NCBI RefSeq assembly: GCF_029201565.1
Contig: NZ_CP104002.1
Coordinates: 1-64,000, forward strand
Reading direction: 5' to 3'
DNA from: Devosia sp. SD17-2
GTDB lineage: Bacteria > Pseudomonadota > Alphaproteobacteria > Rhizobiales > Devosiaceae
Length of the DNA: 64,000 nucleotides
Below the pieces are notes generated by a model that saw only the letters and a program-made list of their open reading frames with translations, had not been told where the DNA came from and searched no databases. Below are positions 1-11,079 of this stretch, in pieces. Every line of letters starts with the position of its first letter. The first letter of the stretch is position 1. Made by a program: the position numbers and the translations under genes.

Positions 1-1470
1 ATGACCGATACCAATTCCGAAGCCCAGCGCGAACTCTGGAACCGGGTGCGCGCCCGCCTCAAAACGGCTGTCGGCGAAGATGTCTTTGCCTCCTGGTTTG
101 CCCGGCTTGAGCTTGAAGAGCTCGTCGACGACCTGGTGCACCTGTCCGCCCCGACCCGCTTCCTCTGCTCCTGGGTCCAGTCCAATTACGCCGACCGCAT
201 CGTCGAGGCCTTCCGTCACGACGTTCCCGAAGCGGGCCGCCTGCAGGTCACCATGCGGGTCAATGGCCAGGCCCGCCCGCGCCTCTCGGTCGCTCCCGCG
301 CCGGTCGCTGAAGCGCCAGTGGCCCAGATCGCCGGCCCCGCTTCCGCTGACACCGCACCCGCTGACAAGGCCGCAGCTGCTCCGGCAGCGCCGCGCATGA
401 GCCGCGAGCCGGCCAAGGGCGACGCCCTTTCGGGTAGCGCTATCGATCCGCGCATGACCTTTGACAGCTTCGTTGCCGGCGATGCCAATGAAATGGCGCT
501 GGGCGTGGCCAAGCAGATCGCCAATGCGGCGATCAACAACACGGTCACATTCAACCCGGTCTATATCCATTCGACCGTGGGCCTGGGCAAATCGCACCTG
601 CTCAACGCCATTGCCCACGCTGTCAGCCAGGCCGATTCGACCAAGAACATCGTCTATCTGACCGCCGACCACTTCATGTACCATTTCATCACCGCCGTGC
701 AGCGCCAGTCGGCGCTCGGCTTCAAGGAATGGCTGCGCAAGGTCGACCTGCTGCTGATCGACGACATGCAGTTCCTGCAGGGCAAGTCGGCCACTGAATT
801 CGGTCACACGCTCGGTGCGCTTCTGACCGGCGCCAAGCAGATCGTGGTGGCCGGCGATGCGCCGCCGCGCGATCTCGAAATGCTCGATGAGCGCGTGCGC
901 TCGCGCCTTTCGGGTGGCCTTGTCGTGCCGATCTCCAATTTCGACATCGACCTGCGTCGCGCCATCGTGCAGCGCCGGGCCGAACACGCCACGGCTCGCT
1001 TCGGCATGCACTTCCCGCTGCCGGTGCTCGACTATGTCGCCCGCGCCGTCACCAGCCACGGCCGCGACCTCGATGGCGCCGTAAACCGTCTCGTCGCTGC
1101 CAACCAGTTGACCGGTGAGCTGATCACCGTGCCGCTGGCCGAAAAGACGCTGGCCGACCTGATCCGCGCCCGCGACGCCAAGCGCGTCCGTATCGAGGAC
1201 ATCCTCAAAATTGTCTCTCGCCACTACAAGGTGCCGCGCAACGAACTGCTGTCCGCCCGCCGCTCGCGCGATGTGGTGCGTCCGCGCCAGATCGCCATGT
1301 ATCTGGCCAAGGCGCTGACCAGCCGCTCGCTGCCCGAGATCGGTCGTCGCTTCGGCGGCCGCGATCACACCACCGTGCTGCACTCGGTGCGCAAGGTCGA
1401 ACAGATGATCAAGGACGATCTCGAACTCGGCCAGGAAATCGAACTTCTGAAGCGCATGCTCGAGGAATAG
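1..1470 (+). CDS. dnaA: Chromosomal replication initiator DnaA
   Basis: Binds DnaA boxes and opens the origin in an ATP-dependent way. The 489-residue protein has the usual four parts: an N-terminal helical domain (about 1-75), an Ala/Pro-rich linker (about 95-145), the AAA+ core (about 150-360) and a helix-turn-helix DNA-binding domain at the end. Walker A is STVGLGKSH (191-199), Walker B is LLLIDD (250-255), and the DnaA signature [10 protein letters not shown] lies near residue 455. The first glycine of the usual Walker A is serine here, and threonine after the lysine is serine. The window begins on its ATG, so its promoter is not visible. dnaN, recF and gyrB follow. I saw no cluster of DnaA boxes downstream. 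Confidence 0.98.
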   Translation: MTDTNSEAQRELWNRVRARLKTAVGEDVFASWFARLELEELVDDLVHLSAPTRFLCSWVQSNYADRIVEAFRHDVPEAGRLQVTMRVNGQARPRLSVAPAPVAEAPVAQIAGPASADTAPADKAAAAPAAPRMSREPAKGDALSGSAIDPRMTFDSFVAGDANEMALGVAKQIANAAINNTVTFNPVYIHSTVGLGKSHLLNAIAHAVSQADSTKNIVYLTADHFMYHFITAVQRQSALGFKEWLRKVDLLLIDDMQFLQGKSATEFGHTLGALLTGAKQIVVAGDAPPRDLEMLDERVRSRLSGGLVVPISNFDIDLRRAIVQRRAEHATARFGMHFPLPVLDYVARAVTSHGRDLDGAVNRLVAANQLTGELITVPLAEKTLADLIRARDAKRVRIEDILKIVSRHYKVPRNELLSARRSRDVVRPRQIAMYLAKALTSRSLPEIGRRFGGRDHTTVLHSVRKVEQMIKDDLELGQEIELLKRMLEE

Positions 1471-1551
1471 GCGCGACATTTTTCCCGCACTATCGGTGCG
1501 AGAAAGCGCTGCCGCCGCTCTTTCGAGGCCCCAGCTTTTACAAGCCTCTGG

Positions 1552-1580
1552 CAGCCCCTCATTTTTATGATGAGGGGTTG
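1552..1580 (+). terminator. Hairpin downstream of dnaA
   Basis: An 11-bp stem with one G-U pair (CAGCCCCTCAT against ATGAGGGGTTG) closes a short T-rich loop about 80 bases after the dnaA stop. A second small hairpin, AAGGCG-N6-CGCCTT, follows at 1596-1613. There is no T-run after either, so intrinsic termination is uncertain; they may protect the 3' end instead. The remainder of the 220-base gap shows nothing I recognise. Confidence 0.35.
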
Positions 1581-1691
1581 CGCTCGTTTGGCCCCAAGGC
1601 GATGCTTCGCCTTAGCGCCCGGGGGAAATAAAGCTGGGCACTCTTTGGCAACGGCCATGTTTCGGCCCGAACAAGGCGGCACCAGCGGGGG

Positions 1692-2072
1692 ATGAATCGC
1701 TTCTTATTTGCCGTCGCCCTGGTTTTTTCCCTTTCCGCTCCGGCCTTCGCCCAGCAGCTGACCCCCGATGCCTATCTCAAGCAGAGCCAGGCCATCGCCA
1801 TTCGCGTGCAGCAGCAGCTGATCGACTGCTGGAATGTGCCGGAAGGCGCCGAGGGCCTCAGAATTGCGCTTGATGTCGGCTTTTTCGGTAATGGTCAGCT
1901 TGACGGAACGGCGGTTATTCCCGCTGAGAGCCTCAAGCAGGCCAGCAAATATCCGGTCCTCGCCGAAAGCGTCCTCAGGGCCGTATCCGACTGCACACCC
2001 TTCACCGGGCTCGAGGAACTTGGGGCCGGAACAATGGAGCGCTTCTCCATCACCGTCTATTTCCAGAGCTGA
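1692..2072 (+). CDS. Secreted protein resembling the TolA/TonB C-terminal domain
   Basis: A 126-residue protein with a clear signal peptide (MNRFLFAVALVF..., cut probably after AFA at about 20), so it should act in the periplasm. The mature part carries the pattern of TolA/TonB C-terminal domains: a helix with QQQLIDCWNVP, a beta segment with an N-G-x-L turn (NGQLDG), and a final helix with AVSDCTPF. The two cysteines could form a disulfide. It stands alone between dnaA and dnaN with no tol or exb genes nearby. A GGGGG stretch lies immediately before the ATG. The resemblance is judged by eye; its role is not known to me. Confidence 0.7.
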   Translation: MNRFLFAVALVFSLSAPAFAQQLTPDAYLKQSQAIAIRVQQQLIDCWNVPEGAEGLRIALDVGFFGNGQLDGTAVIPAESLKQASKYPVLAESVLRAVSDCTPFTGLEELGAGTMERFSITVYFQS

Positions 2073-2191
2073 TCCACAGTTTGGCGACCGGCAAATCCCC
2101 GCTGGCCTTGCCAATTCCTTATGAAACTGTAAACGTCCTGCCCCGGCCCTTCGCCGGTTTTGCTGTCGCCTATCGCCAGGAAAGTGCCGCT

Positions 2192-3313
2192 ATGAAAGTC
2201 ACGCTCGAACGCAATCACCTGCTCAAGTCGCTGAGCCATGTGCATCGGGTGGTGGAGCGCCGCAACACCTATCCGATCCTGGCCAACGTCCTGTTCAAGG
2301 CCAGTGAAGACCATATCGAGCTGCGCGCCACGGACCTCGACATCGAGGTCACCGAGAGCGTGCCGGCCATGGTCTCGACCCCCGGCACCACCACGGTACC
2401 GGCCCATACGCTTTATGAAATCGTGCGCAAGCTCGCCGACGGCGCCGAAGTCCGGCTCGAGACCGATGGCGGGGAGAACATGGTTCTCACCTCCGGCCGC
2501 TCGCGTTTCAATCTGGCCTGCCTGTCGCCCGAGAGCTTCCCCGATCTCAAGTCCGGCGCCTTTGCCCATGAGTTCGACATTGCCGCTGCATCGCTGCGCG
2601 AGCTCATCGAACGCACCCAGTTCGCGATCTCCAACGAAGAGACGCGCTACTATCTCAACGGCATCTATTTCCACGCCGTCGAGAATTCCCAGACCGGCTG
2701 GCTGTTCCGCGCCGTGGCCACCGATGGTCACCGCATGGCCCGTGCCGAGATCGCAGCCCCCGAGGGCGCCAGCGGCATGAGCGGCATTATCGTGCCGAAA
2801 AAGACCGTGGGCGAAGTTCTCAAACTGCTCGACGGCGTCGATGGTGACGTTCATGTCGAGGTTTCGGACACAAAGATCCGCTTCACCGTCGGCCCGGTCG
2901 TGCTGCTGTCCAAGCTCATCGAAGGCACGTTCCCCGATTACGACCGAGTGACGCCCAAGAACAACGACAAGCAGATGATCGTCGACAAGCAGGGCTTTGC
3001 CATTGCCGTCGACCGCGTCTCGACCATTGCCTCCGATCGCGGCGGCAAGGCGGTCAAGCTTGCCGCCCATGACGGCCTGCTCGAACTCTCGGTCACCAAT
3101 CCTGACCATGGTACGGCAAGCGAAGAACTGGCGGTCGAATTCGAGATCGAGAATTTCGAAATCGGCTTCAACGCCCGCTATCTGCTCGACATCGTCAGCC
3201 AGATCCGCAGCGAAAGCGCGATCTTCCTGTTCAACGACGCCAACTCCCCGACCCTGGTCAAGGAAGAAGGCGACGCCAACGCCCTTTACGTCCTGATGCC
3301 GATGCGCGTGTGA
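2192..3313 (+). CDS. dnaN: DNA polymerase III beta subunit (sliding clamp)
   Basis: Forms the ring that tethers DNA polymerase III to DNA. The 373 residues match the usual three-domain clamp: it begins MKVTLERNHLLKSLSHVHRV and ends with the typical LMPMRV tail. The reading frame is open back to 2081, but the upstream extension has no clamp homology and the family N-terminus begins at 2192, so I chose that ATG. It sits between the small secreted gene and recF, the standard replication-gene order. A mosaic inverted repeat separates it from recF. Confidence 0.97.
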   Translation: MKVTLERNHLLKSLSHVHRVVERRNTYPILANVLFKASEDHIELRATDLDIEVTESVPAMVSTPGTTTVPAHTLYEIVRKLADGAEVRLETDGGENMVLTSGRSRFNLACLSPESFPDLKSGAFAHEFDIAAASLRELIERTQFAISNEETRYYLNGIYFHAVENSQTGWLFRAVATDGHRMARAEIAAPEGASGMSGIIVPKKTVGEVLKLLDGVDGDVHVEVSDTKIRFTVGPVVLLSKLIEGTFPDYDRVTPKNNDKQMIVDKQGFAIAVDRVSTIASDRGGKAVKLAAHDGLLELSVTNPDHGTASEELAVEFEIENFEIGFNARYLLDIVSQIRSESAIFLFNDANSPTLVKEEGDANALYVLMPMRV

Positions 3314-3344
3314 TCGGGGCGTGTCCAGCACTCACCTTGATATC

Positions 3345-3509
3345 CACCCCCCTCACCCGTCTCGCCCTTTGGGCGATCCACCCTCTCCCTCCAGGGGAGA
3401 GGGGCAGGCTGGCGATTGCCAAGAACGCGATACCCCCCTCTTCCCTTGAGGGAGAGGGTGCCCGAAGGGTCACCGAATTCGCTACCGAATTCGGTCGGGA
3501 TGAGGGGTG
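3345..3509. repeat. Mosaic inverted-repeat element, copy 1
   Basis: Fills the dnaN-recF gap. Outer arms CACCCCCCTCACCC (from 3345) and GGGATGAGGGGTG (ending 3509) are near-complementary. Inside are CCCTCTCCCTCCAGGGGAGAGGG (a hairpin, about 3381-3403) and CTTCCCTTGAGGGAGAGGG, plus two copies of ACCGAATTCG. Part of it (CCCCTCACCCGTCTCGC followed by GATCCACCCTCTCCCTC) recurs almost word for word at 48856-48895. This is the kind of palindromic intergenic mosaic known from rhizobia and relatives. Confidence 0.75.
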
Positions 3510-3554
3510 TACTTCCTCTGGCGGTCCGGGCCGAGCGTTGGGTACCAGCAAATC

Positions 3555-4667
3555 ATGATCCGCCACATCTCCCGCCTGCGGCTCACCGCCTTCCGCAATT
3601 ACAGCGCTGCCGCACTCGACCTCGACGAGCGCCATCTGGTGCTCACCGGCCCAAATGGCTCGGGCAAGACCAATCTCCTCGAAGCAATTTCTGTTCTGTC
3701 GCCGGGGCGCGGGTTGCGCGGGGCGAGTTTTGAGACCCTGCAGGCGCAGGGCTCTGACATGGGCTGGGCAGTAGCCGCAACCATTGAGACCGACAATGGC
3801 CCCGCCGATATCGGCACCGGCGCCCTGCCCGAGGGCGGTCGGCGCGTGCGCATCAATGGCGCCAATGCCCGCTCCATCGAGGCGATGAGCGACTATATGC
3901 GCGTGCTCTGGCTGACGCCGGCGATGGACGGGCTCTTCTCCGGCCCGGCAGGCGAGCGCCGCCGCTTCCTCGATCGGTTGGTGACGACGCTCATTCCCTC
4001 GCACTCCTCCTCGGTCGCCGATTTCGAAAAGGCCATGCGCCAGCGCAACAAGCTGCTCGAAGAGGGCGGCGACGCCCATTGGCTGGGCGCCATTGAGGCG
4101 CAGATGGCCGAACTGGGCGCCTCCATCCACCTGGCGCGTACCGACAGCCTCAGCCATCTCCAGAGCCTGATCACCGACAGCCTTGAGGACGCCAGCTTTC
4201 CGGCCGCGCTCCTTGCCCTGACGCCGCTGTTCGAGACCGGAGCAGAACCGGCCACATCGGCAGCGCTCGAGGCCGAGCTGGCGCAGCGCTGGCATGCGTT
4301 GCGCGGCCTTGATCGGGCTGCCGGGCGCACCACATTAGGGCCACACCGCGTCGATCTCGAAGTGGTGCACGCCCAGAAGGCCATGCCGGCTGCCCTGGGC
4401 TCCACGGGCGAACAAAAGGCCCTCCTCATCGGACTGATCCTTGCCCATGCGCGGCTGGTGCGCCTGCGGACCGGGATCGTGCCCTTCCTGCTGCTCGATG
4501 AGATCGCCGCCCATCTCGATCCCGAACGCCGCCGGGCGCTGTTTGCGGCCCTCGACGGGCTGGGCACGCAGTGTTTCCTCACCGGCACCGACCCGCTGCT
4601 GTTCGAGGCTTTGGAAGACCGGGCACAACGCATCACGGTGCGCGACGGACGCTTGACGCACGAGTAA
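3555..4667 (+). CDS. recF: DNA replication and repair protein RecF
   Basis: ABC-type ATPase that helps load RecA at gaps (RecFOR pathway). The 370-residue protein has Walker A GPNGSGKT (32-39), an ABC-like signature at LGSTGEQKA and Walker B FLLLDE followed by AHLD near the C-terminus. The frame opens at 3507, but that extension runs into the upstream repeat; the family start MIRHISRLRLTAFRNY is at 3555. It is followed by gyrB after 169 bases, in which I see no clear terminator. Confidence 0.95.
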   Translation: MIRHISRLRLTAFRNYSAAALDLDERHLVLTGPNGSGKTNLLEAISVLSPGRGLRGASFETLQAQGSDMGWAVAATIETDNGPADIGTGALPEGGRRVRINGANARSIEAMSDYMRVLWLTPAMDGLFSGPAGERRRFLDRLVTTLIPSHSSSVADFEKAMRQRNKLLEEGGDAHWLGAIEAQMAELGASIHLARTDSLSHLQSLITDSLEDASFPAALLALTPLFETGAEPATSAALEAELAQRWHALRGLDRAAGRTTLGPHRVDLEVVHAQKAMPAALGSTGEQKALLIGLILAHARLVRLRTGIVPFLLLDEIAAHLDPERRRALFAALDGLGTQCFLTGTDPLLFEALEDRAQRITVRDGRLTHE

Positions 4668-4806
4668 TTTTTACTCTTGCCAGCCTCTGGCGCCCCGTTA
4701 CGGACCAGAGCAAGCCCTGCGGCCCAAAAACTTGTCCTTATGCCCAGCAAAAGCCTTAAAAACCGGCAATTTTCTTGGGGTTCAAGCCCCATTCCGCTAG
4801 AACTAA

Positions 4807-7263
<2,457 letters not shown>

Positions 7264-7268
7264 CCAAC

Positions 7269-7300
7269 AAAGGCCCGTTTTTCGAAACGGGCCTTTTGTT
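7269..7300 (+). terminator. Intrinsic terminator of gyrB
   Basis: Perfect 12-bp stem AAAGGCCCGTTT / AAACGGGCCTTT with a TTCG loop, beginning six bases after the gyrB stop. The T-rich 3' side serves gyrB and the A-rich 5' side would serve the convergent diguanylate cyclase gene. Confidence 0.9.
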
Positions 7301-7311
7301 ATTGCTGCAGC

Positions 7312-8347
7312 CTATTGGCCCAGCATGCAGATCCGGTTCCGCCCAGCCTGCTTGGCGCGATAGAGCTGGGCATCGCTGGCTTCAATCAAGGCCACTGGAT
7401 CGAGCCCCTCGCCCGACACTCCGGCAACGCAGCCACAACTGATGGTCAGCACGGACCCAAGCGGCGAGGCGGCATGGGGAAGCGCCAGCCTGCGCACATT
7501 GTCCATGATCCGCTCCAGCACCTGGCGCGGATTGGAGGACTCGGGCAGTACGAGGCAAAATTCTTCCCCGCCATAGCGCGCCGCCGTGTCATAGGGTCGC
7601 CAGGCGGCCGAAGCGATGGCCTCGGCGACCGCGGCCAGCGCCAGATCGCCCTGCCGATGGCCGTAATGGTCGTTGTAGATCTTGAAATAGTCGATATCGA
7701 TCATCGCGACCGAGAGAGACGTGCCGTCGCGCCGGGCGAGGCTGCAGGCTCGCTCCAACTCCTGGTCCAGCGCCCGCCGGTTGCTGATCCCGGTCACCGG
7801 GTCGATCAGCGCCTGCCGCATGAGCTGGCGGTTCTCCTCCCGGAGAAGATCATTGTTCCTCTTGAGCTGCTGCTCGGCCAGCCAGCTGTCGGTGACGTCG
7901 ATGACATAGCCGACGGCCCGCGCGGGATTGCCATCGCGATCGTCAAAGATCAGCGCCGAGGAGCGCACCCAGCGGATTTCACCATCCGGGCGCACGATGC
8001 GAAACTCTATGCCGTAGTTCTTGCGCTCCGAGAGCAGTTCACGCGCCGTGCTCTGCACTTCAGTGGCCCGCTCCCGGTCCTCGGGGTGAATGACGCTCTG
8101 GAAGTCGGCGACAGTAACGATGGGTCTGCCGGGGTCCCGCCCCCATGATCGCATACCAGCGCCGGTCGCAGGTCATGCGGTCGAGAGCGATATCATAATC
8201 CCAGACGCCGAGCCCACCCACCTGGGCTGCCAGTTCAAGGCGCTGCAGCTGTTCGATCAAATGGACGCCGGCGACAATGCCCTGACCTTCCGCTTCCGGC
8301 GCGGGCCGGTCAGCGTGAGAAACACCTGTCTTACCGTCAATATGCAT
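7312..8347 (-). pseudogene. PAS-GGEEF diguanylate cyclase, frameshifted
   Basis: Would make c-di-GMP from two GTP. The gene is in two frames. The first part (8347 down to about 8140) encodes a leader and the start of a PAS domain (GVWDYDI...RRWYAIMG). The second part, in the next frame, continues it (GRDPGRPIVTVADF, HPEDRERA, then the PAC segment RWVRSSALIFDDRDGNP) into a complete GGEEF domain: the active-site motif is RYGGEEF, with the product-inhibition site R-x-x-D exactly five residues before GGEEF. The break is a run of five G on the coding strand (8140-8144). Removing one G gives a 1035-base, 344-residue frame with PAS continuity restored. This is either a true inactivation or a homopolymer sequencing error. 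I chose ATG 8347, after GGGGG, over an upstream TTG at 8404. Confidence 0.8.
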
Positions 8348-8479
8348 GTGTCCCCCAGCCTGGTTCGCGACCGCCAGTGGACATCCCTCCCCCGGGAACC
8401 GCAAACCTCTTTGGCGCGGAGATAATCAACTGGTTCCGCGCCCCTCGACATTGCCGCATATGCGCCGGGCAGGCGATAC

Positions 8480-8510
8480 AAAAAAAGCGGACCTTGCGGC
8501 CCGCTTTTAA
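8480..8510 (-). terminator. Intrinsic terminator of infC
   Basis: Read on the minus strand: AAAAGCGGGCC, a GCAA tetraloop, then GGTCCGCTTTTTTT. The stem is 11 bp with one G-U pair and runs into seven T. It starts about 24 bases after the infC stop. Confidence 0.9.
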
Positions 8511-8533
8511 AATTGTCCGGATGGGGCGTCGCC

Positions 8534-9070
8534 TTACTTTGGCGCCAGCACCATCACCATCTGACGGCCTTCGGAACGCGGCTGGCTTTCCACCTTGGCG
8601 ATGGCGTCCATCTGTTCCTTGACCTTGATCAGGAGCTGCATGCCGATGTCCTGGTGAGCCATTTCACGGCCACGGAAACGCATGGTGACCTTGACGCGGT
8701 CGCCATCGTCGAGGAAGCGCTGCACAGCCTTCATCTTGGTGTTGTAGTCGTGATCATCGATGTTCGGCCGGAGCTGAACTTCCTTGACCTCGATCACCTT
8801 CTGCTTCTTGCGCGCTTCAGCTGCCTTCTTCTGGGCCGCATACTTGTAGCGGCCGAGGTCTAGCATCTTGGCGACAGGCGGGTTCGAGTTCGCGGCGATC
8901 AGGACCAGGTCCAGACCCGCTTCCTGCGCTTCCGCCATGGCGTCGCGCGTGCGCACGATGCCACGGTTCTCGCCCTCAGCGTCGATCAGCTGAACGTCGG
9001 GGCTGGTGATGTCCTCATTGGCAAGCGGCCCATCCTTCTGGGGCGCCACGGGTCTCATTGGACGGCGAAT
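8534..9070 (-). CDS. infC: Translation initiation factor IF-3, ATT start
   Basis: Binds the 30S subunit and checks initiator tRNA and start-codon pairing. The protein has the IF-3 N-domain ([13 protein letters not shown], then [19 protein letters not shown]), the charged linker ([15 protein letters not shown]) and the C-domain ([28 protein letters not shown]). An ATG exists at 9058, but four codons upstream is ATT (9070) in frame. Starting there adds I-R-R-P before MRPVAP, the N-terminus usual for alphaproteobacterial IF-3, and places AAGGAA eight bases before the start; from the ATG the spacing would be about 20. Rare ATT/AUA-type starts on infC are the known device for IF-3 autoregulation. 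It is not linked to rpmI-rplT, which lie at 54 kb. Predicted length is 178 residues. Confidence 0.95.
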   Translation of the reverse strand: MRRPMRPVAPQKDGPLANEDITSPDVQLIDAEGENRGIVRTRDAMAEAQEAGLDLVLIAANSNPPVAKMLDLGRYKYAAQKKAAEARKKQKVIEVKEVQLRPNIDDHDYNTKMKAVQRFLDDGDRVKVTMRFRGREMAHQDIGMQLLIKVKEQMDAIAKVESQPRSEGRQMVMVLAPK

Positions 9071-9084
9071 GGCAAGCGTTCCTT
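9068..9084 (-). promoter_or_regulatory. Ribosome-binding site and ATT start of infC
   Basis: AAGGAA (9084-9079 on the minus strand) is spaced eight bases from ATT (9070-9068). This spacing decides the non-standard start over the ATG at 9058. Confidence 0.75.
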
Positions 9085-9222
9085 GTGCTATTGGTGCAAG
9101 GGGGTGAAATCGGCCCTAAAATCGTGTTACCGGATCAAGAAGTCAACTGGCGGAAATGCTGAATTTAGGCCAGTTGAGCCGGATAAGCGCCCCATTTGGG
9201 AAGCAAAAGCGACAGAGTGCCG

Positions 9223-9990
9223 ATGAGTTCCCTTATACAGCAGAAACTTCGCGTCGGCCAGAGTGTCTCCGGGCGTGATATTGCCGTGCTGCGGCGACAG
9301 GGTCGGCACCCCGGACTTTTTTGGCTCAATGGTTTCCGATCGGTTATGACGGGGGCCAAAGCGAGCGCTGTCGACCAGTTTGGCGCCGAAAACGGACTTG
9401 GGGTTACCCGCTTCGATTATTCCGGTCACGGCGCTTCGGGCGGCGCTTTTGAAGATGGCACCATCAGCCGCTGGCTCGAAGAGGCCGAGGCGGTCTTTGC
9501 TCTCACCGAAGGCAGCCAGATCATCATCGGCTCCTCGATGGGTGGCTGGCTTGCCCTGCTGCTGGCGCGCCGGCTGCTCGCCAACAGGGATGGGCGCGTG
9601 AAGGGGCTCGTGCTCATTGCCCCGGCGGTCGACGCCACCGAAACGCTCATCCCGGCCCGTTTCACGCCCGCCCAGCAGATCGAATTGCAGCGCGACGGTT
9701 TTGTCGAGCTCGACAGCCGCTATGGCGACGGCCCCTATCGCTACAGCCAGGCGCTGCTCGACGATGGCAAATATCATTTGCTGCTGGGCTCGCCGATCGA
9801 GACCAATTGCCCGGTGATTATCCTGCAGGGCGGACGCGATCCCGACGTGCCTCCGGCGCATGCTGAGAAACTCCTGATCCATATCCTCCACGACCCGGTG
9901 ACCTATAGCCTGATCCCGGATGGCGACCACAGGTTGAGCCGCCCCGAGGACCTCGAGCGCCTGACGGCAGCCATCCGCACGCTGCTTTAG
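9223..9990 (+). CDS. Alpha/beta hydrolase (serine hydrolase, ABHD10-like)
   Basis: A 255-residue soluble hydrolase of unknown substrate. The nucleophile elbow is G-S-S-M-G with Ser105; the acid is in GGRDPDVP (Asp206 or Asp208) and His236 sits in DGDHRLSRPED, so the triad is complete. An oxyanion-type segment WLNGFRS (35-41) and FDYSGHGAS (64-72) fit the fold. The frame opens at TTG 9196, but the first good start is ATG 9223. No signal peptide. It lies alone, divergent from infC and convergent with the DUF3817 gene. Proteins of this shape include thioesterases such as ABHD10; that assignment is by resemblance only. Confidence 0.8.
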   Translation: MSSLIQQKLRVGQSVSGRDIAVLRRQGRHPGLFWLNGFRSVMTGAKASAVDQFGAENGLGVTRFDYSGHGASGGAFEDGTISRWLEEAEAVFALTEGSQIIIGSSMGGWLALLLARRLLANRDGRVKGLVLIAPAVDATETLIPARFTPAQQIELQRDGFVELDSRYGDGPYRYSQALLDDGKYHLLLGSPIETNCPVIILQGGRDPDVPPAHAEKLLIHILHDPVTYSLIPDGDHRLSRPEDLERLTAAIRTLL

Positions 9991-10062
9991 GCTGCGGCAG
10001 TCGCCAGCAGCTTTAGGCTGCGGCTGGCACCAGCGGCTTACGCCGCGGCTGAGGCCAGCTGC
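9984..10062. repeat. Short 26-bp tandem repeat at a convergent gene junction
   Basis: Two adjacent 26-base units start with the same 15 bases (GCTTTAGGCTGCGGC) at 9984 and 10010 and both end in CCAGC plus one base. A third, weaker copy (GCTTACGCCGCGGCTG...GCCAGC) begins at 10036 and overlaps the end of the minus-strand DUF3817 gene. The first copy contains the stop of the hydrolase gene. Confidence 0.7.
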
Positions 10063-10334
10063 TTGCGCTTGAGGAAGGGGTCGTTGAGAAACGTACCGAA
10101 GGGGAAGAACGAGGCGATTGTCGTCCGCGCCCATTCCAGCGGGGTAAAGCCCCGACCCCAGAGACACACAACCATGGCGACCAGATAGATCACGAAGGCC
10201 GCCCCATGCAGGGCGCCGATCGGCGGCACGAGATCGGGAATGCCCAGCCAGTATTTGGCAGGCATGGCGACGAGGAAGAGGGCCAGGGTTGTAATCCCCT
10301 CGAAGACCCCGATATATCTGAATGCGCGTATCAT
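10038..10334 (-). CDS. DUF3817 small integral membrane protein
   Basis: A 98-residue membrane protein. It opens MIRAFRYIGVFEGITTLALF, has three hydrophobic segments (about 7-25, 38-60 and 72-85), and shows features I associate with DUF3817: the FEGI start, MPAKYW, PIGALHGAAFVIYL and the FPFGTFLNDPFLKRK end. No function is established for the family. It is convergent with the hydrolase and divergent from nfuA; the tail ASAAA is encoded within the tandem repeat at 9984-10062, so its C-terminus may have been altered by that duplication. Confidence 0.8.
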   Translation of the reverse strand: MIRAFRYIGVFEGITTLALFLVAMPAKYWLGIPDLVPPIGALHGAAFVIYLVAMVVCLWGRGFTPLEWARTTIASFFPFGTFLNDPFLKRKQLASAAA

Positions 10335-10452
10335 GATATGTCCCTAGCGCATGGGTTGTATCCAGCGCCACGCGACAAAGCAGCGCAAATTGACCTTGCG
10401 CCGCGCCCAAACTCAGATATTTTAGAAGCGTTCTAATTTCGCCGGAGGTACC

Positions 10453-11019
10453 ATGTTCATCCAGACCGAAGCCACTCCCAATCCGGCGACGCTCAAATTC
10501 CTGCCCGGGCGCGACGTGCTCGTCGGCGAGCCGCGCGAGTTCCGCTCCGCCGAGGCTGCCGATGTCTCGCCGCTGGCCGCGAGCCTTTTCTCCATCTCCG
10601 GCATCACCGGCGTGTTCCTCGGTTCCGATTTCATCTCGGTCACCAAGGACGACACCAACTGGGCCCATATCAAGCCGGCCATTCTCGGCGTGATCATGGA
10701 TCACTTCCTCTCGGGCAAGCCGGTCATCGCCGAAGGCGGCTTTGACGCTTCCGCGCTCGACGACGGCGACGAGTTCTACGACGCCGAAGACAAGGAAATG
10801 GTCGAGGTGATCAAGGAACTGCTGGCGACCCGCGTGCGCCCGGCCGTTGCCATGGATGGCGGCGACATCACCTTCAAGGGTTTCAAGGAAGGCACCGTGT
10901 TCCTGCACATGCAGGGCGCCTGCTCGGGCTGCCCGTCCTCGACGGCAACCCTCAAGAACGGCATCGAGAACCTGCTCCGCCACTTCGTGCCGGGCGTGGA
11001 AGCCGTCCAGCAGATCTGA
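10453..11019 (+). CDS. Nfu-type Fe-S cluster carrier protein
   Basis: Carries and delivers Fe-S clusters to target enzymes. The 188 residues comprise an Nfu N-domain (about 1-88, starting MFIQTEATPNPATLKFLPG) and a NifU C-terminal domain (about 113-185) with the cluster-binding C157-S-G-C160. This is the mitochondrial Nfu1/bacterial NfuA-like layout typical of alphaproteobacteria. GCCGGAGGTACC lies before the ATG. Single gene followed by a terminator; no isc or suf genes are in the window. Confidence 0.93.
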   Translation: MFIQTEATPNPATLKFLPGRDVLVGEPREFRSAEAADVSPLAASLFSISGITGVFLGSDFISVTKDDTNWAHIKPAILGVIMDHFLSGKPVIAEGGFDASALDDGDEFYDAEDKEMVEVIKELLATRVRPAVAMDGGDITFKGFKEGTVFLHMQGACSGCPSSTATLKNGIENLLRHFVPGVEAVQQI

Positions 11020-11047
11020 TCGCGCTCAGGCGCCAAGCGAATTTATG

Positions 11048-11079
11048 AAGGCTCCGATATCGTTTATCGGGGCCTTTTG
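11048..11079 (+). terminator. Terminator between nfu and acetamidase genes
   Basis: Twelve-bp stem AAGGCTCCGATA / TATCGGGGCCTT with one G-U pair, five-base loop, then TT. It overlaps the end of the convergent acetamidase gene and may work in both directions. Confidence 0.75.

Noticed and set aside
2068..2077. TGATCCACAG as a DnaA box before dnaN.
   Set aside because: One mismatch and no second box near it; not enough for an origin or regulatory call.
2057..3331. Long open frames antisense to dnaN (and similar frames antisense to gyrB, recF, rpsA, accD, addA and others).
   Set aside because: They mirror real genes, have low-complexity composition from GC-rich codon use, and show no family motifs.
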